Source: Caulobacter endophyticus
Lineage (GTDB): Bacteria; Pseudomonadota; Alphaproteobacteria; Caulobacterales; Caulobacteraceae
Assembly (NCBI RefSeq): GCF_029543245.1
Contig: NZ_JARQWV010000009.1
Coordinates: 124,001 to 188,000 of the forward strand
Length of the DNA stretch: 64,000 nt
Direction of reading: 5' to 3'
Under the pieces are notes generated by a model. The model searched no databases and was not told where the DNA came from. It was given only the letters and a program-made list of their open reading frames with translations. The number at the start of each line of letters is the position of its first letter. Position 1 is the first letter of the stretch. This document shows, one piece after another, positions 1-8,059 of the stretch. Both the position numbers and the translations under genes were made by a program.

Positions 1-333
1 CTTGCTCACCCGGTCGACCTTCAGGCCATAGGCGACGTTGTCGGCCACGGTCATGTGCGGGAACACCGCGTAGGACTGGAACACCATGTTCACCGGCCGC
101 TTGTTGGGCGGCACGTTCGAGATGTCCTGGCCGTCGATCAGGATCCGCCCTTCCGTCGGCGTCTCGAACCCGGCCAGCATCCGCAGCAGGGTGGTCTTGC
201 CGCAGCCCGACGGCCCCAGCAGAGCGAAGAACTCGCCCTCCCGGATGCTCAGCGACACGTTGTCGACCGCCGCCAGCTTGCCGAAGCGCTTGGTGACGTT
301 CTCGAAGGTGATGATGGGTTTGGGTTCGGTCAC
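1..333 (-). CDS. potA: Polyamine ABC transporter ATP-binding protein (PotA/PotG-like), partial
   Basis: This is the N-terminal 111 codons of an ABC ATPase; the rest lies beyond the window start. It would energise putrescine/spermidine import through the PotB/PotC permeases encoded just upstream. Visible are the ABC opening [20 protein letters not shown], a Walker A motif GPSGCGKTT near residue 42, and a Q-loop in [16 protein letters not shown] at 333 is the first usable start, with a GGGGGG stretch about 8 nt upstream; an ATG a few bases upstream is in another frame and stops after three codons. It is the last gene of the polyamine run, and 196 bp holding a palindromic repeat separate it from potC. 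Confidence 0.93.
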   Translation of the reverse strand, partial: MTEPKPIITFENVTKRFGKLAAVDNVSLSIREGEFFALLGPSGCGKTTLLRMLAGFETPTEGRILIDGQDISNVPPNKRPVNMVFQSYAVFPHMTVADNVAYGLKVDRVSK

Positions 334-385
334 TTCGTCATTCCCCCCGAAAACGTCAGCGGCCTGTGCTCCTCGGCCCACGAGG

Positions 386-514
386 AACCTCCCCCCATGG
401 GGGAGGCGATCGCGCAGCGATCGGTGGGGGGCGTGGCTGCTGGACTTCCGCCCCCGCGGAAGCTGAGAACGTCCCCCCACCGGCCTTCGGCCGCCTCCCC
501 CACGGGGGGAGGTT
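386..514. repeat. Intergenic palindromic repeat, family A
   Basis: Two outward hairpins built on CCTCCCCCCATGGGGGAGG and CCTCCCCCACGGGGGGAGG flank a centre containing a short inverted repeat around CTTCCGC..GCGGAAG. A related copy lies at 38722-38850 with the same order of elements, including GGCGATCGCG and CGATCGGTGGGG. It sits inside the operon between potC and potA. It resembles REP/BIME elements and may act as a transcript stability or attenuation element (inference). Confidence 0.8.
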
Positions 515-529
515 CCAGTGCGGCGAGGC

Positions 530-1387
530 TCATGCCTTGTCCCCCCCATGCGCCCCGGCCGTCGCCGCAGGATCGCCCTGCAGCTTCAGCGCCACGGCGG
601 TCAGGATCACGGTCAGCACGATCAGGATGGTCGAGGCCGCATTGACCTCGGGCGTCACCGAGAAGCGCACCATCGAATAGACCTTCACCGGGAAGGTCAC
701 GGTGTCCGGTCCCGCCGTGAAGAAGGTGATGACGAAGTCGTCCAGGCTGAGCGTGAAGGCGAGCAAAGCCCCGGCCACCAGCGACGGGGTCATGTGCGGC
801 AGGATCACGTCCTTGATGGTGCGGAACTCTCCTGCCCCCAGGTCGCGGGCGGCCTCCTCGAGTTCGCGGTTGAAGCTGGCCATGCGGGCCCGCACCACCA
901 CCGCCACGAACGGGAACGAGAAGGTCACGTGGGCGATGATGATCGCCCCCAGGTTCAGCGGCCACACCAGCCCTTGCGGCCAGGGCAGCACCTTGGCGAA
1001 GAACACCAGCATGCCCACGCCCATGCAGATCTCTGGCACCACGATCGGCAGGGCCAGCGCCCCGTCCACCACCGTCTTGCCCGGAAACCGGAAGCGCCAC
1101 AGGGCCAGCGCCACCAGGGCGCCCAGCACCACGCTCAGCAGGGTCGAGACCGCCGCGATGGTCAGGCTGTTGGCGAAGGCCTCGATCAAGCCGTCGTTGT
1201 TGAAGGCCTTCTCGTAGTATTTGAGGGTGAAGCCCTTCCAGACGATGTTGCGCCGGCTGTCGTTGAAGCTGAAGGCCATCAGGGCGATCAGCGGCGCATA
1301 GAGGAACACCCCCACCGCCAGCAGCCACAGCCGGATCGGCCAGCGGCGCAGGTATTCGAGCGGACCGGGCGGCGAACGCTTGGTCAT
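530..1387 (-). CDS. potC: Polyamine ABC transporter permease, PotC-like
   Basis: This 285-residue inner-membrane permease has about six membrane segments. It starts [16 protein letters not shown] and carries the BPD_transp_1 EAA loop ([19 protein letters not shown]) at about residues 175-195, followed by the LDDFVITFF signature typical of PotC. It pairs with PotB to form the channel that PotA drives. Start ATG 1387 overlaps the potB stop by 4 bp, showing translational coupling. Length and motifs match PotC/PotI; the exact substrate (putrescine or spermidine) is inferred from neighbouring catabolic genes. Confidence 0.93.
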   Translation of the reverse strand: MTKRSPPGPLEYLRRWPIRLWLLAVGVFLYAPLIALMAFSFNDSRRNIVWKGFTLKYYEKAFNNDGLIEAFANSLTIAAVSTLLSVVLGALVALALWRFRFPGKTVVDGALALPIVVPEICMGVGMLVFFAKVLPWPQGLVWPLNLGAIIIAHVTFSFPFVAVVVRARMASFNRELEEAARDLGAGEFRTIKDVILPHMTPSLVAGALLAFTLSLDDFVITFFTAGPDTVTFPVKVYSMVRFSVTPEVNAASTILIVLTVILTAVALKLQGDPAATAGAHGGDKA

Positions 1388-2277
1388 CCCACGCCTTCCT
1401 TCTTCTTGCCCCGCGACAGCAGCGCCTGCACGGCGATGGCGATGAAGGTCAGGTACATCAGCAGGAACGACAGGGCCGCGCCGAACGGCCAGTCGTTGGC
1501 GCGCTTGAACTGGCGCTCGATGACGTTGGCGATCATCTGGCTGTCGGGCCCGCCCAGCAGGTCGGGCGTCAGATAGGCGCCCAGCGCCGGGATGAAGGTG
1601 ATCAGGATCCCCGAGGCGATGCCCGGCAGGGCCAGCGGCACGACGATGCGGAACAGGGTGCGCAGGTGCCCCGCGCCGAGGTCGAGACTGGCCTCGAGCA
1701 GCGACTTGTCCAGCCGGTCCAGCGCCGAATAGAGCGGCAGCACCATGAACGGCAGGTGCACGTAGACGAGGCCCAGGATCACCGCGAAATTGTTGTGCAG
1801 CAGCTCCAGCGGCTGGTAGGCGCCCAGGGGCGCGACCTTGGCGCCCAGGTTCCAGAACCACTCGAAGGTCTGGTTGACGTAGCCCTCGGTCCGCAGCACC
1901 GCGATCAGCGCATAGGTGCGGATCAGCAGGTTGGTCCAGAACGGCAGCATGACCAGCAGCAGCAGCCAGGTCTTGGCCTTCTGGGAAGCGAAGGTGATGG
2001 CCAGCGCCACCGGGAAGCCGATCACCAGGCACAGCGCCGTCGTCAGCGCCGCCACCCAGGCCGACTTGACGAAGATCTTCAGGTACAGCGGCTCCAGCGC
2101 CCGGGCGTAGTTGGCGATCGTGCCGGTGAACGAGATCTCGGTCAGCCCGACATTGTGGCCGAAGCTGTAGGCCCAGACGATCGCCATCGGCGCGACGAAG
2201 AACACCACCAGCCAGACCAGCGGCGGTCCCAGCGCGGCGGCGAACACCGCCTTGGCCTTCTTCCAGCTCTGTTCCAT
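1384..2277 (-). CDS. potB: Polyamine ABC transporter permease, PotB-like
   Basis: This integral membrane permease of about 297 residues belongs to the BPD_transp_1 family. The EAA loop reads LEASLDLGAGHLRTLFRIVV, and PotB features such as LPFWTNLLIRTYA are present. It forms a heterodimer with PotC. Two starts are possible: GTG 2283 (GTG AAA ATG) and ATG 2277. GGAG lies about 10 nt before the ATG and only 4 nt before the GTG, so the ATG is preferred. It overlaps potC by 4 bp. The 154 bp upstream, towards potF, hold a family D palindromic repeat. Confidence 0.92.
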   Translation of the reverse strand: MEQSWKKAKAVFAAALGPPLVWLVVFFVAPMAIVWAYSFGHNVGLTEISFTGTIANYARALEPLYLKIFVKSAWVAALTTALCLVIGFPVALAITFASQKAKTWLLLLVMLPFWTNLLIRTYALIAVLRTEGYVNQTFEWFWNLGAKVAPLGAYQPLELLHNNFAVILGLVYVHLPFMVLPLYSALDRLDKSLLEASLDLGAGHLRTLFRIVVPLALPGIASGILITFIPALGAYLTPDLLGGPDSQMIANVIERQFKRANDWPFGAALSFLLMYLTFIAIAVQALLSRGKKKEGVG

Positions 2278-2289
2278 TTTCACGGAGCT

Positions 2290-2422
2290 CCCCCCTTCCC
2301 CCTTGATGGGGGAAGGGTCGGGGTTGGGGGTGACAGCGCGTCAGGACGAACACGGACGGGGATGACGGCAACCGCCGCAACCACCCCCATCCCCAGCCCT
2401 TCCCCCATCAAGGGGGAAGGGA
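2290..2422. repeat. Intergenic palindromic repeat, family D (two facing copies)
   Basis: The palindrome CCTTCCCCCTTGATGGGGGAAGG occurs at about 2294-2316 and again inverted at about 2398-2420. The flanking GTCGGGGTTGGGGGTG and CACCCCCATCCCCAGCCC also pair, so the whole 133 bp can fold as one large bipartite structure. It lies between potF and potB inside the operon. A half element is at 6557-6582. Confidence 0.8.
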
Positions 2423-2437
2423 GACCACTGCGGCGTC

Positions 2438-3529
2438 TTAAGCCGCCCGCACGCGGGTGATGATCTCCTCGTAGAGGCTGGCCTTTTCCGCCCCCTCGAA
2501 GGCCCCGTACTCGCACTTGGCCATGATGGCGGCGGGCGGGAAGATCACCGGATTGTTCTTGTAGTCGTCCGGCATCAGCGCCTTGGCCGCCGCGTTGGGC
2601 GTCGGATAGAGGATGGTCTTGCTGATCTCGGCGCCGGCCTGGGCGTCCAGCAGGTAGTTGATGAACTTGTGGGCGTTGTTCGGACGCGGCGCGCCCTTCG
2701 GGATGCACAGGCAGTCCGAGTTGATCAAGGACCCTTCCTTGGGCACGACGAAGTCGATGTCGTCGTCGTCCTTCATCGCCTGGGCGATGTCGCCGTTGTA
2801 CTCCAGCACCAGGTCGACCTCGCCCGACAGCAACAGGTCCTGGCCGTTGTCGTCGTGGAAGGCCTTCACGAACGGCTTCTGCTTGATCAGCATCTGCTCG
2901 ATCTTCGGCAGCATGTCGGCCGGGATGTCGTTGACCGAGTGACCCAGGTACTTGGCCGACAGGCGCACCAGGTCGGCGCTTTCCGACAGCAGGGCGATCT
3001 TGCCGGCGTACTGGTTGCTGTCGAACAGGTACTTCCAGCTGTCGGGAACGCCCTTCACCTTGCTCTTGCGATAGCCGATGCCCAGCAGCAGCCAGGTGTA
3101 GGGCAGCGAGAACTTCCGTCCCGGATCGAACTCCGGGTTCAGGAAACTCGGGTCGATGTTCTTGATGTTGGGGACCTTGGCGTGGTCCAGCGCCTCCAGC
3201 ATGCCGGCCTGGGCCATGCGGGTGACGAACTCGTTGGAGGGCACGATGACGTCGAAGCCGGGATTGCCCGCCTTCAGCTTGGCGAACAGTTCGTCGTTGG
3301 TCGCGAACAGGCTCATGTTCACGTCGACGCCGCTGGCCTTCTTGAAGTCGCCCAGCGTGGTCTCGCCGATATAGGTGTCCCAGTTATAGAAGTTCAGCTT
3401 GGCCTCTTCGCCGCCCTCCGACGGCGCGGGCTTCTCGCCGCAGGCGGTGAACGACAGACCGATGGCCGCCGCGCCGAACGCGGTCAGCAGCGAGCGGCGC
3501 GAGGCCCCCCGGAAGTGGTTGGTGCTCAT
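2438..3529 (-). CDS. potF: Polyamine-binding periplasmic lipoprotein (PotD/PotF-like)
   Basis: This 363-residue solute-binding protein delivers putrescine/spermidine to PotABC. The N-terminus has a twin-arginine motif (SRRSLLTAF) and a lipobox ending at Cys30 (FTAC), so it is probably exported folded and lipid-anchored. The mature part opens LNFYNWDTYIG, the signature of the PotD/PotF family, and contains the ligand-loop region DVIVPSNEFVTRM. It is the first transporter gene of the run and lies about 95 bp downstream of the glutamine synthetase. Tat export of a PotF lipoprotein is less common than Sec export but is known in alphaproteobacteria. Confidence 0.94.
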   Translation of the reverse strand: MSTNHFRGASRRSLLTAFGAAAIGLSFTACGEKPAPSEGGEEAKLNFYNWDTYIGETTLGDFKKASGVDVNMSLFATNDELFAKLKAGNPGFDVIVPSNEFVTRMAQAGMLEALDHAKVPNIKNIDPSFLNPEFDPGRKFSLPYTWLLLGIGYRKSKVKGVPDSWKYLFDSNQYAGKIALLSESADLVRLSAKYLGHSVNDIPADMLPKIEQMLIKQKPFVKAFHDDNGQDLLLSGEVDLVLEYNGDIAQAMKDDDDIDFVVPKEGSLINSDCLCIPKGAPRPNNAHKFINYLLDAQAGAEISKTILYPTPNAAAKALMPDDYKNNPVIFPPAAIMAKCEYGAFEGAEKASLYEEIITRVRAA

Positions 3530-3623
3530 GGCCTCGAAACTCCCTCTTTCGTTCGCATGAGGCGGACGAGGCCCCTTCCCCGCCGCCGGTTCAACCTAAA
3601 GCCTTACTCCCAGCACTCCGCCG

Positions 3624-5003
3624 TCAGGCGTTGCGCAGATACCAGTCATAGTCGAGCTGCCCGACCACCTCGAAGAACCGCGCCTGCTCGGTGCGCTTCA
3701 CCGACACAAACATCTCCACGAACCGCTCGCCCAGATAGTCGGCCAGCACCTCGGACTTCTCGAAGAGGTCGACGGCGGAAAACCAGTTGGACGGCAGGCG
3801 CACGTTCTCCTTTGCCGCGGCGGCATAGCCGTCGCCGACCACCGCCGGGCCCGGATCGATCCTGTTGGTGATGCCGTGGTGCGCCGCCGCCAGCAGCGTC
3901 GCCATAACGAGGTACGGATTACCGTCGGCCCCGGCGACGCGGTGCTCCACGTGCCGGGTCGGCGCAGGCCCCGCCGGCACGCGCAAGCTGACCGTGCGGT
4001 TGTTGACGCCCCAGGTCGGGGCGACGGGCGCATAGGAATTGGCCTTGAAGCGGCGATAGCTATTGGCGTTGGGCGCCAGGATCGCCATGCCCTCGCCCAG
4101 CAGCGCCTTCATGCCGCCGATGGCGTGCTTGAGCAGGTCCGAGCCTTCCGGATCCTCGGCGGCGCACAGGTTGTTTCCGTCCGCGTCGTTGAAGCTGACA
4201 TGCACGTGGAAGCCGTTGCCCGCCTTGTCGGCCCAGGGCTTGGCCATGAAGGTCGCCTCGCAGCCGTGCCGCAAGGCCACCCCCTTGGCGGCGCGCTTGT
4301 ACAGCACCGCGTCGTCGGCCGCCCTCAGCGCATCGGGCTTGTGCTTGAGGGTCAGCTCCACCTGGGCCGGGGCGAATTCCGAGATCGCGCCTTCCAGCGG
4401 CACGCCGATGACGTCGGCGGTGTCCCAAAGCTCGCGCAGGAACGGGGCGTTGGCCTCCAGTTCCGGCAGGCCGTAGACCTGGATGCCGGTCGGCCGCTGG
4501 CCGGTCAGCACCGACTTGGCGGGCAGAAGCTCACCGTTCGACCCGCGCTCGATATCGACAAGGTAGTATTCCAGCTCGCAGGCCGCGACCGGCGTCAGGC
4601 CGTCGGCGGCGTAGCGGTCCAGCACCCGCTGCAGCACGTGGCGCGGGTCCAGGTCGTTGGGCGTTCCGTCCAGCTCGTACAGCGACAGCATCACCTGGGC
4701 GACGTCCGGGCCCAGCCACGGGGCCAGGGTCAGCGTCCCGGGCACGGGCCGCGCGCGACGGTCGGCGTCGCCGTCTTCCCAGACCAGGCCCGTCTCCTCG
4801 CAGTCGGCCCCGACGGTGTCGACCACCAGGATCGAGCCCGGCAGGAACCGGCCGTAGTCATAGATCGCCTGCAACTCATGCACCCGCAGCCGCTTGCCGC
4901 GCGGCACCCCGGTCATCGAGGTGAAGAACACCTCGACGAACTTCACCTGCGGATGGGCGGCCAGGAAGTCGCGGCATTCGTCTGGAGAGGCGACACTCAC
5001 CAT
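3624..5003 (-). CDS. puuA: Glutamine synthetase family protein, PuuA-like gamma-glutamylpolyamine synthetase
   Basis: This 459-residue protein has a glutamine synthetase fold. Catalytic elements visible are the HVHVS motif in GNGFHVHVSFNDADG, NANSYRRFKANSYAPVAP and the RVP-containing strand after GVNNRTVSL. In this context it most likely gamma-glutamylates putrescine or another amine with ATP, the PuuA reaction, rather than making glutamine. ATG 5003 (MVSVASPDEC) is chosen because the longer reading from 5087 runs through a palindromic repeat. The likely ribosome-binding purines (GAGAGGGG) are themselves part of that repeat. Neighbours are an aminotransferase upstream and potF downstream. Confidence 0.9.
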   Translation of the reverse strand: MVSVASPDECRDFLAAHPQVKFVEVFFTSMTGVPRGKRLRVHELQAIYDYGRFLPGSILVVDTVGADCEETGLVWEDGDADRRARPVPGTLTLAPWLGPDVAQVMLSLYELDGTPNDLDPRHVLQRVLDRYAADGLTPVAACELEYYLVDIERGSNGELLPAKSVLTGQRPTGIQVYGLPELEANAPFLRELWDTADVIGVPLEGAISEFAPAQVELTLKHKPDALRAADDAVLYKRAAKGVALRHGCEATFMAKPWADKAGNGFHVHVSFNDADGNNLCAAEDPEGSDLLKHAIGGMKALLGEGMAILAPNANSYRRFKANSYAPVAPTWGVNNRTVSLRVPAGPAPTRHVEHRVAGADGNPYLVMATLLAAAHHGITNRIDPGPAVVGDGYAAAAKENVRLPSNWFSAVDLFEKSEVLADYLGERFVEMFVSVKRTEQARFFEVVGQLDYDWYLRNA

Positions 5004-5005
5004 GA

Positions 5006-5163
5006 CCCCTCTCCCATGGGGAGAGGGAGGGGCCCATGCGCAGCATGGGAGGGTGAGGGGGTAAGGCGCCCGACGGCGTGCCGGCACTCCGGTTGAGGGC
5101 GTAACCCCTCACCCTCCCAGCGCTTCGCGCCGGGTCCCTCCCTCTCCCTCTGGGAGAGGGTCC
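5006..5163. repeat. Intergenic palindromic repeat, family B
   Basis: Hairpin arms CCCTCTCCCATGGGGAGAGGG and CCTCTCCCTCTGGGAGAGGG enclose inner hairpins (GGCCCATGCGCAGCATGGGAGG; CTCCCAGCGCTTCGCGCCGGG) and the shared words GTGAGGGG and CCCCTCACCCTCC. A second copy is at 45693-45838. It lies between the class III aminotransferase and puuA and abuts the puuA start codon. Confidence 0.8.
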
Positions 5164-5181
5164 CGATAAGCGACCTCACCA

Positions 5182-6540
5182 TCATTCCAGCCCTCCCATG
5201 GCCACGGCGAACGCATCGACCGCCGCGACCAGCCGATCCACCGCCGCGTCCTCGGTGACGGGCGAGACCAGCATCATGTTGTGGAAGGGCGCGATCAGCC
5301 CCCCTCGGTTGATCAGCCACAGATGCAGCGCTTCCACGGCCTCATGGTCCAGAACTTTCCGCATCGAGGCGGCGTCGCGCGGCGGCGGGTCGGCGAAGAC
5401 GAGCTCCACCCGCGCGCCCACATGCACGACCGACCACTTCAGGCCGCGCTCGGCGATCACGCCCTTCAGCCCGGCCACCAACCGCTGCGCGCCGGCCAGC
5501 ATCCTGGCATAGGCCGCGTCGGTCATGACCTCCGACAGCATGGCCCGCATGGCCGCCATGGCCAGCGCGTTGCCCGACAGCGTGGTGCCGATCCCCGACT
5601 GGCCCGGACCGATGCGGCCTTGCGCCTCGTCCATCCGCGCCGACAGTTCCGCCGTCACGCCCCAGACGGCGGCCGGCACGCCGCCGGCCACGGCCTTGCC
5701 CAGCACGAAGACGTCGGGCTCCAGGCCATGGGCCCGGGTGTAGCCCCCGGGACCGGTGGAAATCGTGTGGGTCTCGTCGATGATCAGCAGGGCGCCCGCC
5801 TCGCGCGTCAGCTTGCGCAGGGCGTCGTGGAAACCTGGATCGGGCAGGATCATCCCGCAGTTGGTCATCACCGGCTCGGCCAGCACGGCGGCGACGTCGC
5901 CGGGCGCCAGGGCGGCTTCCAGGGCGGCGAGATCGTTGAACGGCACGACGCGGGTGGTGGCCGTCAGGTCCTGAACCTGGCCCAGCAGGCCGGGCTTCAT
6001 GGCAGGCTGGCCGTCCTTCAGCACGACGAAGGCGTCCTCGACCATGCCGTGGTAGCAGCCGTCGAACACCAGCACGACCGGCCGCTGCGTCACCGCCCGA
6101 GCCCAGCGGATGGCCGCGCGGTTGGCGTCGCTGGCCGTGGTCGCCGCCTGCCACAGCGGCAGGCCGAAGCGCTCGGCCAGCAGTTTGCCGACGATCACCG
6201 CCGAGGCGGTCGGCAGCATGAACCCCGCCCCGCGCCTGGCCTGATCGGCGACGGCGGCGGCCATCGACGCGTCGCCGTGGCCGAACATCGACGGCGTGTC
6301 GCCCAGGCAGAAGTCGTCATAGAGCCTGCCGTCGACGTCGGTGATCTGCGCCCCCACGCCCTGGGCGGCGAAGATGGGGCTGGGGCAGGCCCAGTCGCCC
6401 ATCCAGTGCATCGGAACCCCGCCCCGCCAAACGCCCGAGGCCGCCCTGGCCATGGCCACGCTGCGCGGATGCTCGGCCAGGAACCGCGCGCGCTCGGCGG
6501 CGATCAGGTCGGAAAGGGTGCGGGTCAGCTCGGCGATCAT
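5182..6540 (-). CDS. Class III PLP-dependent aminotransferase (glutamate-1-semialdehyde aminomutase-like)
   Basis: This 452-residue fold-type I PLP enzyme has the cofactor Asp in LLIIDETHT and the Schiff-base Lys in VLGKAVAGGVPAA near residue 281. GCYHGM and the C-terminal segment SPVTEDAAVDRLVAA resemble GSA aminomutase-like transaminases. Its position between a PuuA-like ligase and a succinate-semialdehyde dehydrogenase suggests it deaminates a polyamine-derived amine or GABA (inference). Start ATG 6540 (MIAELTRTLSD) is chosen; the longer frame to 6654 overlaps gabD and a repeat. The substrate cannot be read from sequence. Confidence 0.88.
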   Translation of the reverse strand: MIAELTRTLSDLIAAERARFLAEHPRSVAMARAASGVWRGGVPMHWMGDWACPSPIFAAQGVGAQITDVDGRLYDDFCLGDTPSMFGHGDASMAAAVADQARRGAGFMLPTASAVIVGKLLAERFGLPLWQAATTASDANRAAIRWARAVTQRPVVLVFDGCYHGMVEDAFVVLKDGQPAMKPGLLGQVQDLTATTRVVPFNDLAALEAALAPGDVAAVLAEPVMTNCGMILPDPGFHDALRKLTREAGALLIIDETHTISTGPGGYTRAHGLEPDVFVLGKAVAGGVPAAVWGVTAELSARMDEAQGRIGPGQSGIGTTLSGNALAMAAMRAMLSEVMTDAAYARMLAGAQRLVAGLKGVIAERGLKWSVVHVGARVELVFADPPPRDAASMRKVLDHEAVEALHLWLINRGGLIAPFHNMMLVSPVTEDAAVDRLVAAVDAFAVAMGGLE

Positions 6541-6556
6541 GCCGACACCCTTCTTT

Positions 6557-6582
6557 TCCCTTCCCCCTTGATGGGGGAAGGG
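6557..6582. repeat. Half copy of palindromic repeat family D
   Basis: A single CCTTCCCCCTTGATGGGGGAAGG palindrome sits in the 67-bp gap between gabD and the aminotransferase. It matches the two arms at 2290-2422 nearly base for base. Confidence 0.75.
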
Positions 6583-6607
6583 AGCGCGTATGTGCGGCGC
6601 GACGGCG

Positions 6608-8053
6608 TCATGCCACCCCGCCAAAGCACAGGTACTTCGTCTCGAAATACTCATCGAGACCCTCGGACGATCCCTCGCGGCCCAGGCCCGACTCCTTGAC
6701 CCCGCCGAACGGCGCCACTTCCGTGGAGATCAGGCCTTCGTTGATGCCGACCATGCCGGCCTCGATGGCCTCGGCCACGCGCCAGCAGCGGCCGACGTCG
6801 CGGCTGTAGAAATAGGCCGCCAGGCCGAAGGGCGTAGCGTTGGCCAGGGCGACCGCCTCGTCCTCGGTCTCGAACTTCACGATCGGCGCGACGGGGCCGA
6901 AGATCTCCTCGTTGAACAGGCGCATGTCCGCCGTGGCGCCGGTCAGCACGGTGGGCTGGTAGAACAGGCCGCCCAGCTCGTGGCGATCTCCGCCGACCTC
7001 GACCCGGGCGCCGGCCGCGACGGCCTCCTTGACCAGGGCCTCGACCTTGACGATGGCCTTGTCGTTGATCAGGGGGCCGATCACCACGCCCTCGCCCGTG
7101 CCCGGCCCCACCTTCATCGCCGCCACCTTTTCGGAAAGGCGCTTGGCGAAGGCGTCGTGGATGCCCGCCTGCACGATCAGGCGGTTGGCGCAGACGCAGG
7201 TCTGGCCGGTGTTGCGGTACTTGCTGGCGATCGCGCCGTCGACGGCGGCCTCCAGATCGGCGTCGTCGAAGACGATGAACGGCGCATTGCCGCCCAGCTC
7301 GAGAGAGAGCTTCTTCATCGTGCCGGCGCACTGGCCGTAGAGCACCTTGCCCACCGGGGTCGAGCCGGTGAACGACAGCTTGCGCACCCGGCCGTCCTCG
7401 CACAGGGCCTTGCCGATGGCGCTGGCGTCGGTCCCCGTCACGACGTTGAGCACGCCCGCCGGCACGCCCGCCTCGATAGCCAGACGCGCGATAGCCAGGG
7501 CGCACAGCGGCGTCTCGGCCGCCGGCTTGACCACCACGGTGCAGCCGGCCGCCAGGGCCGGGCCGACCTTGCGGGTGATCATGGCGATCGGGAAGTTCCA
7601 CGGCGCGATGGCCGCGCACACCCCGATCGGCTGCTTGATCGAGGCCAGGCGCTTCTTGGGGTCGGGCGTCGGGATGGTGTGGCCGTAGCCGCGCTTGGCC
7701 TCCTCGGCGAACCAGTCGATGAAGCTGGCCCCATAGGCGACCTCGCCCTTCGACTCCGCCAGCGGCTTGCCCTGTTCGGCCGTCATCAGCCGGGCCAGGT
7801 CGTCGGCGTGGGCGAGCATCAGGTCGCTCCACCGGCGCAGGATCGCCCCGCGCTCCTTGGCCGTCTTGCCCGCCCAGGCCGGGAACGCCCGGTGCGCCGC
7901 CTCGATGGCCACCCGCGTCTCGCCCGCCCCCAGGTTGGCGACCTTGGCGACCACCGACCCGTCGGCCGGATTGGTCACGTCGAAGGTCGCCTCGCCCTCG
8001 ATCCACAGACCGTCGATAAAGGCTTCGGTTTCGACAAGGTTCAGGGCGGTCAT
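6608..8053 (-). CDS. gabD: NAD(P)-dependent succinate-semialdehyde dehydrogenase
   Basis: This 481-residue aldehyde dehydrogenase oxidises succinate semialdehyde to succinate, the last step of GABA breakdown. The ALDH glutamate motif LELGGNAPF lies near residue 251 and the catalytic cysteine in NTGQTCVCANR near residue 285. The IAPWNFPIAMITRK segment is typical of GabD, and the double Cys (TCVC) matches SSADH of class I type. Start ATG 8053 lies 6 nt after the upstream ALDH stop, consistent with one transcript. Together with the second ALDH it covers both dehydrogenase steps of the putrescine to succinate route. Confidence 0.93.
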   Translation of the reverse strand: MTALNLVETEAFIDGLWIEGEATFDVTNPADGSVVAKVANLGAGETRVAIEAAHRAFPAWAGKTAKERGAILRRWSDLMLAHADDLARLMTAEQGKPLAESKGEVAYGASFIDWFAEEAKRGYGHTIPTPDPKKRLASIKQPIGVCAAIAPWNFPIAMITRKVGPALAAGCTVVVKPAAETPLCALAIARLAIEAGVPAGVLNVVTGTDASAIGKALCEDGRVRKLSFTGSTPVGKVLYGQCAGTMKKLSLELGGNAPFIVFDDADLEAAVDGAIASKYRNTGQTCVCANRLIVQAGIHDAFAKRLSEKVAAMKVGPGTGEGVVIGPLINDKAIVKVEALVKEAVAAGARVEVGGDRHELGGLFYQPTVLTGATADMRLFNEEIFGPVAPIVKFETEDEAVALANATPFGLAAYFYSRDVGRCWRVAEAIEAGMVGINEGLISTEVAPFGGVKESGLGREGSSEGLDEYFETKYLCFGGVA

Positions 8054-8059
8054 GGGGGC

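Noticed and set aside
386..514. Direct or inverted repeats as a CRISPR array or insertion sequence ends
   Set aside because: The repeats occur as single bipartite palindromes with no regular spacers, no transposase and no target duplications.
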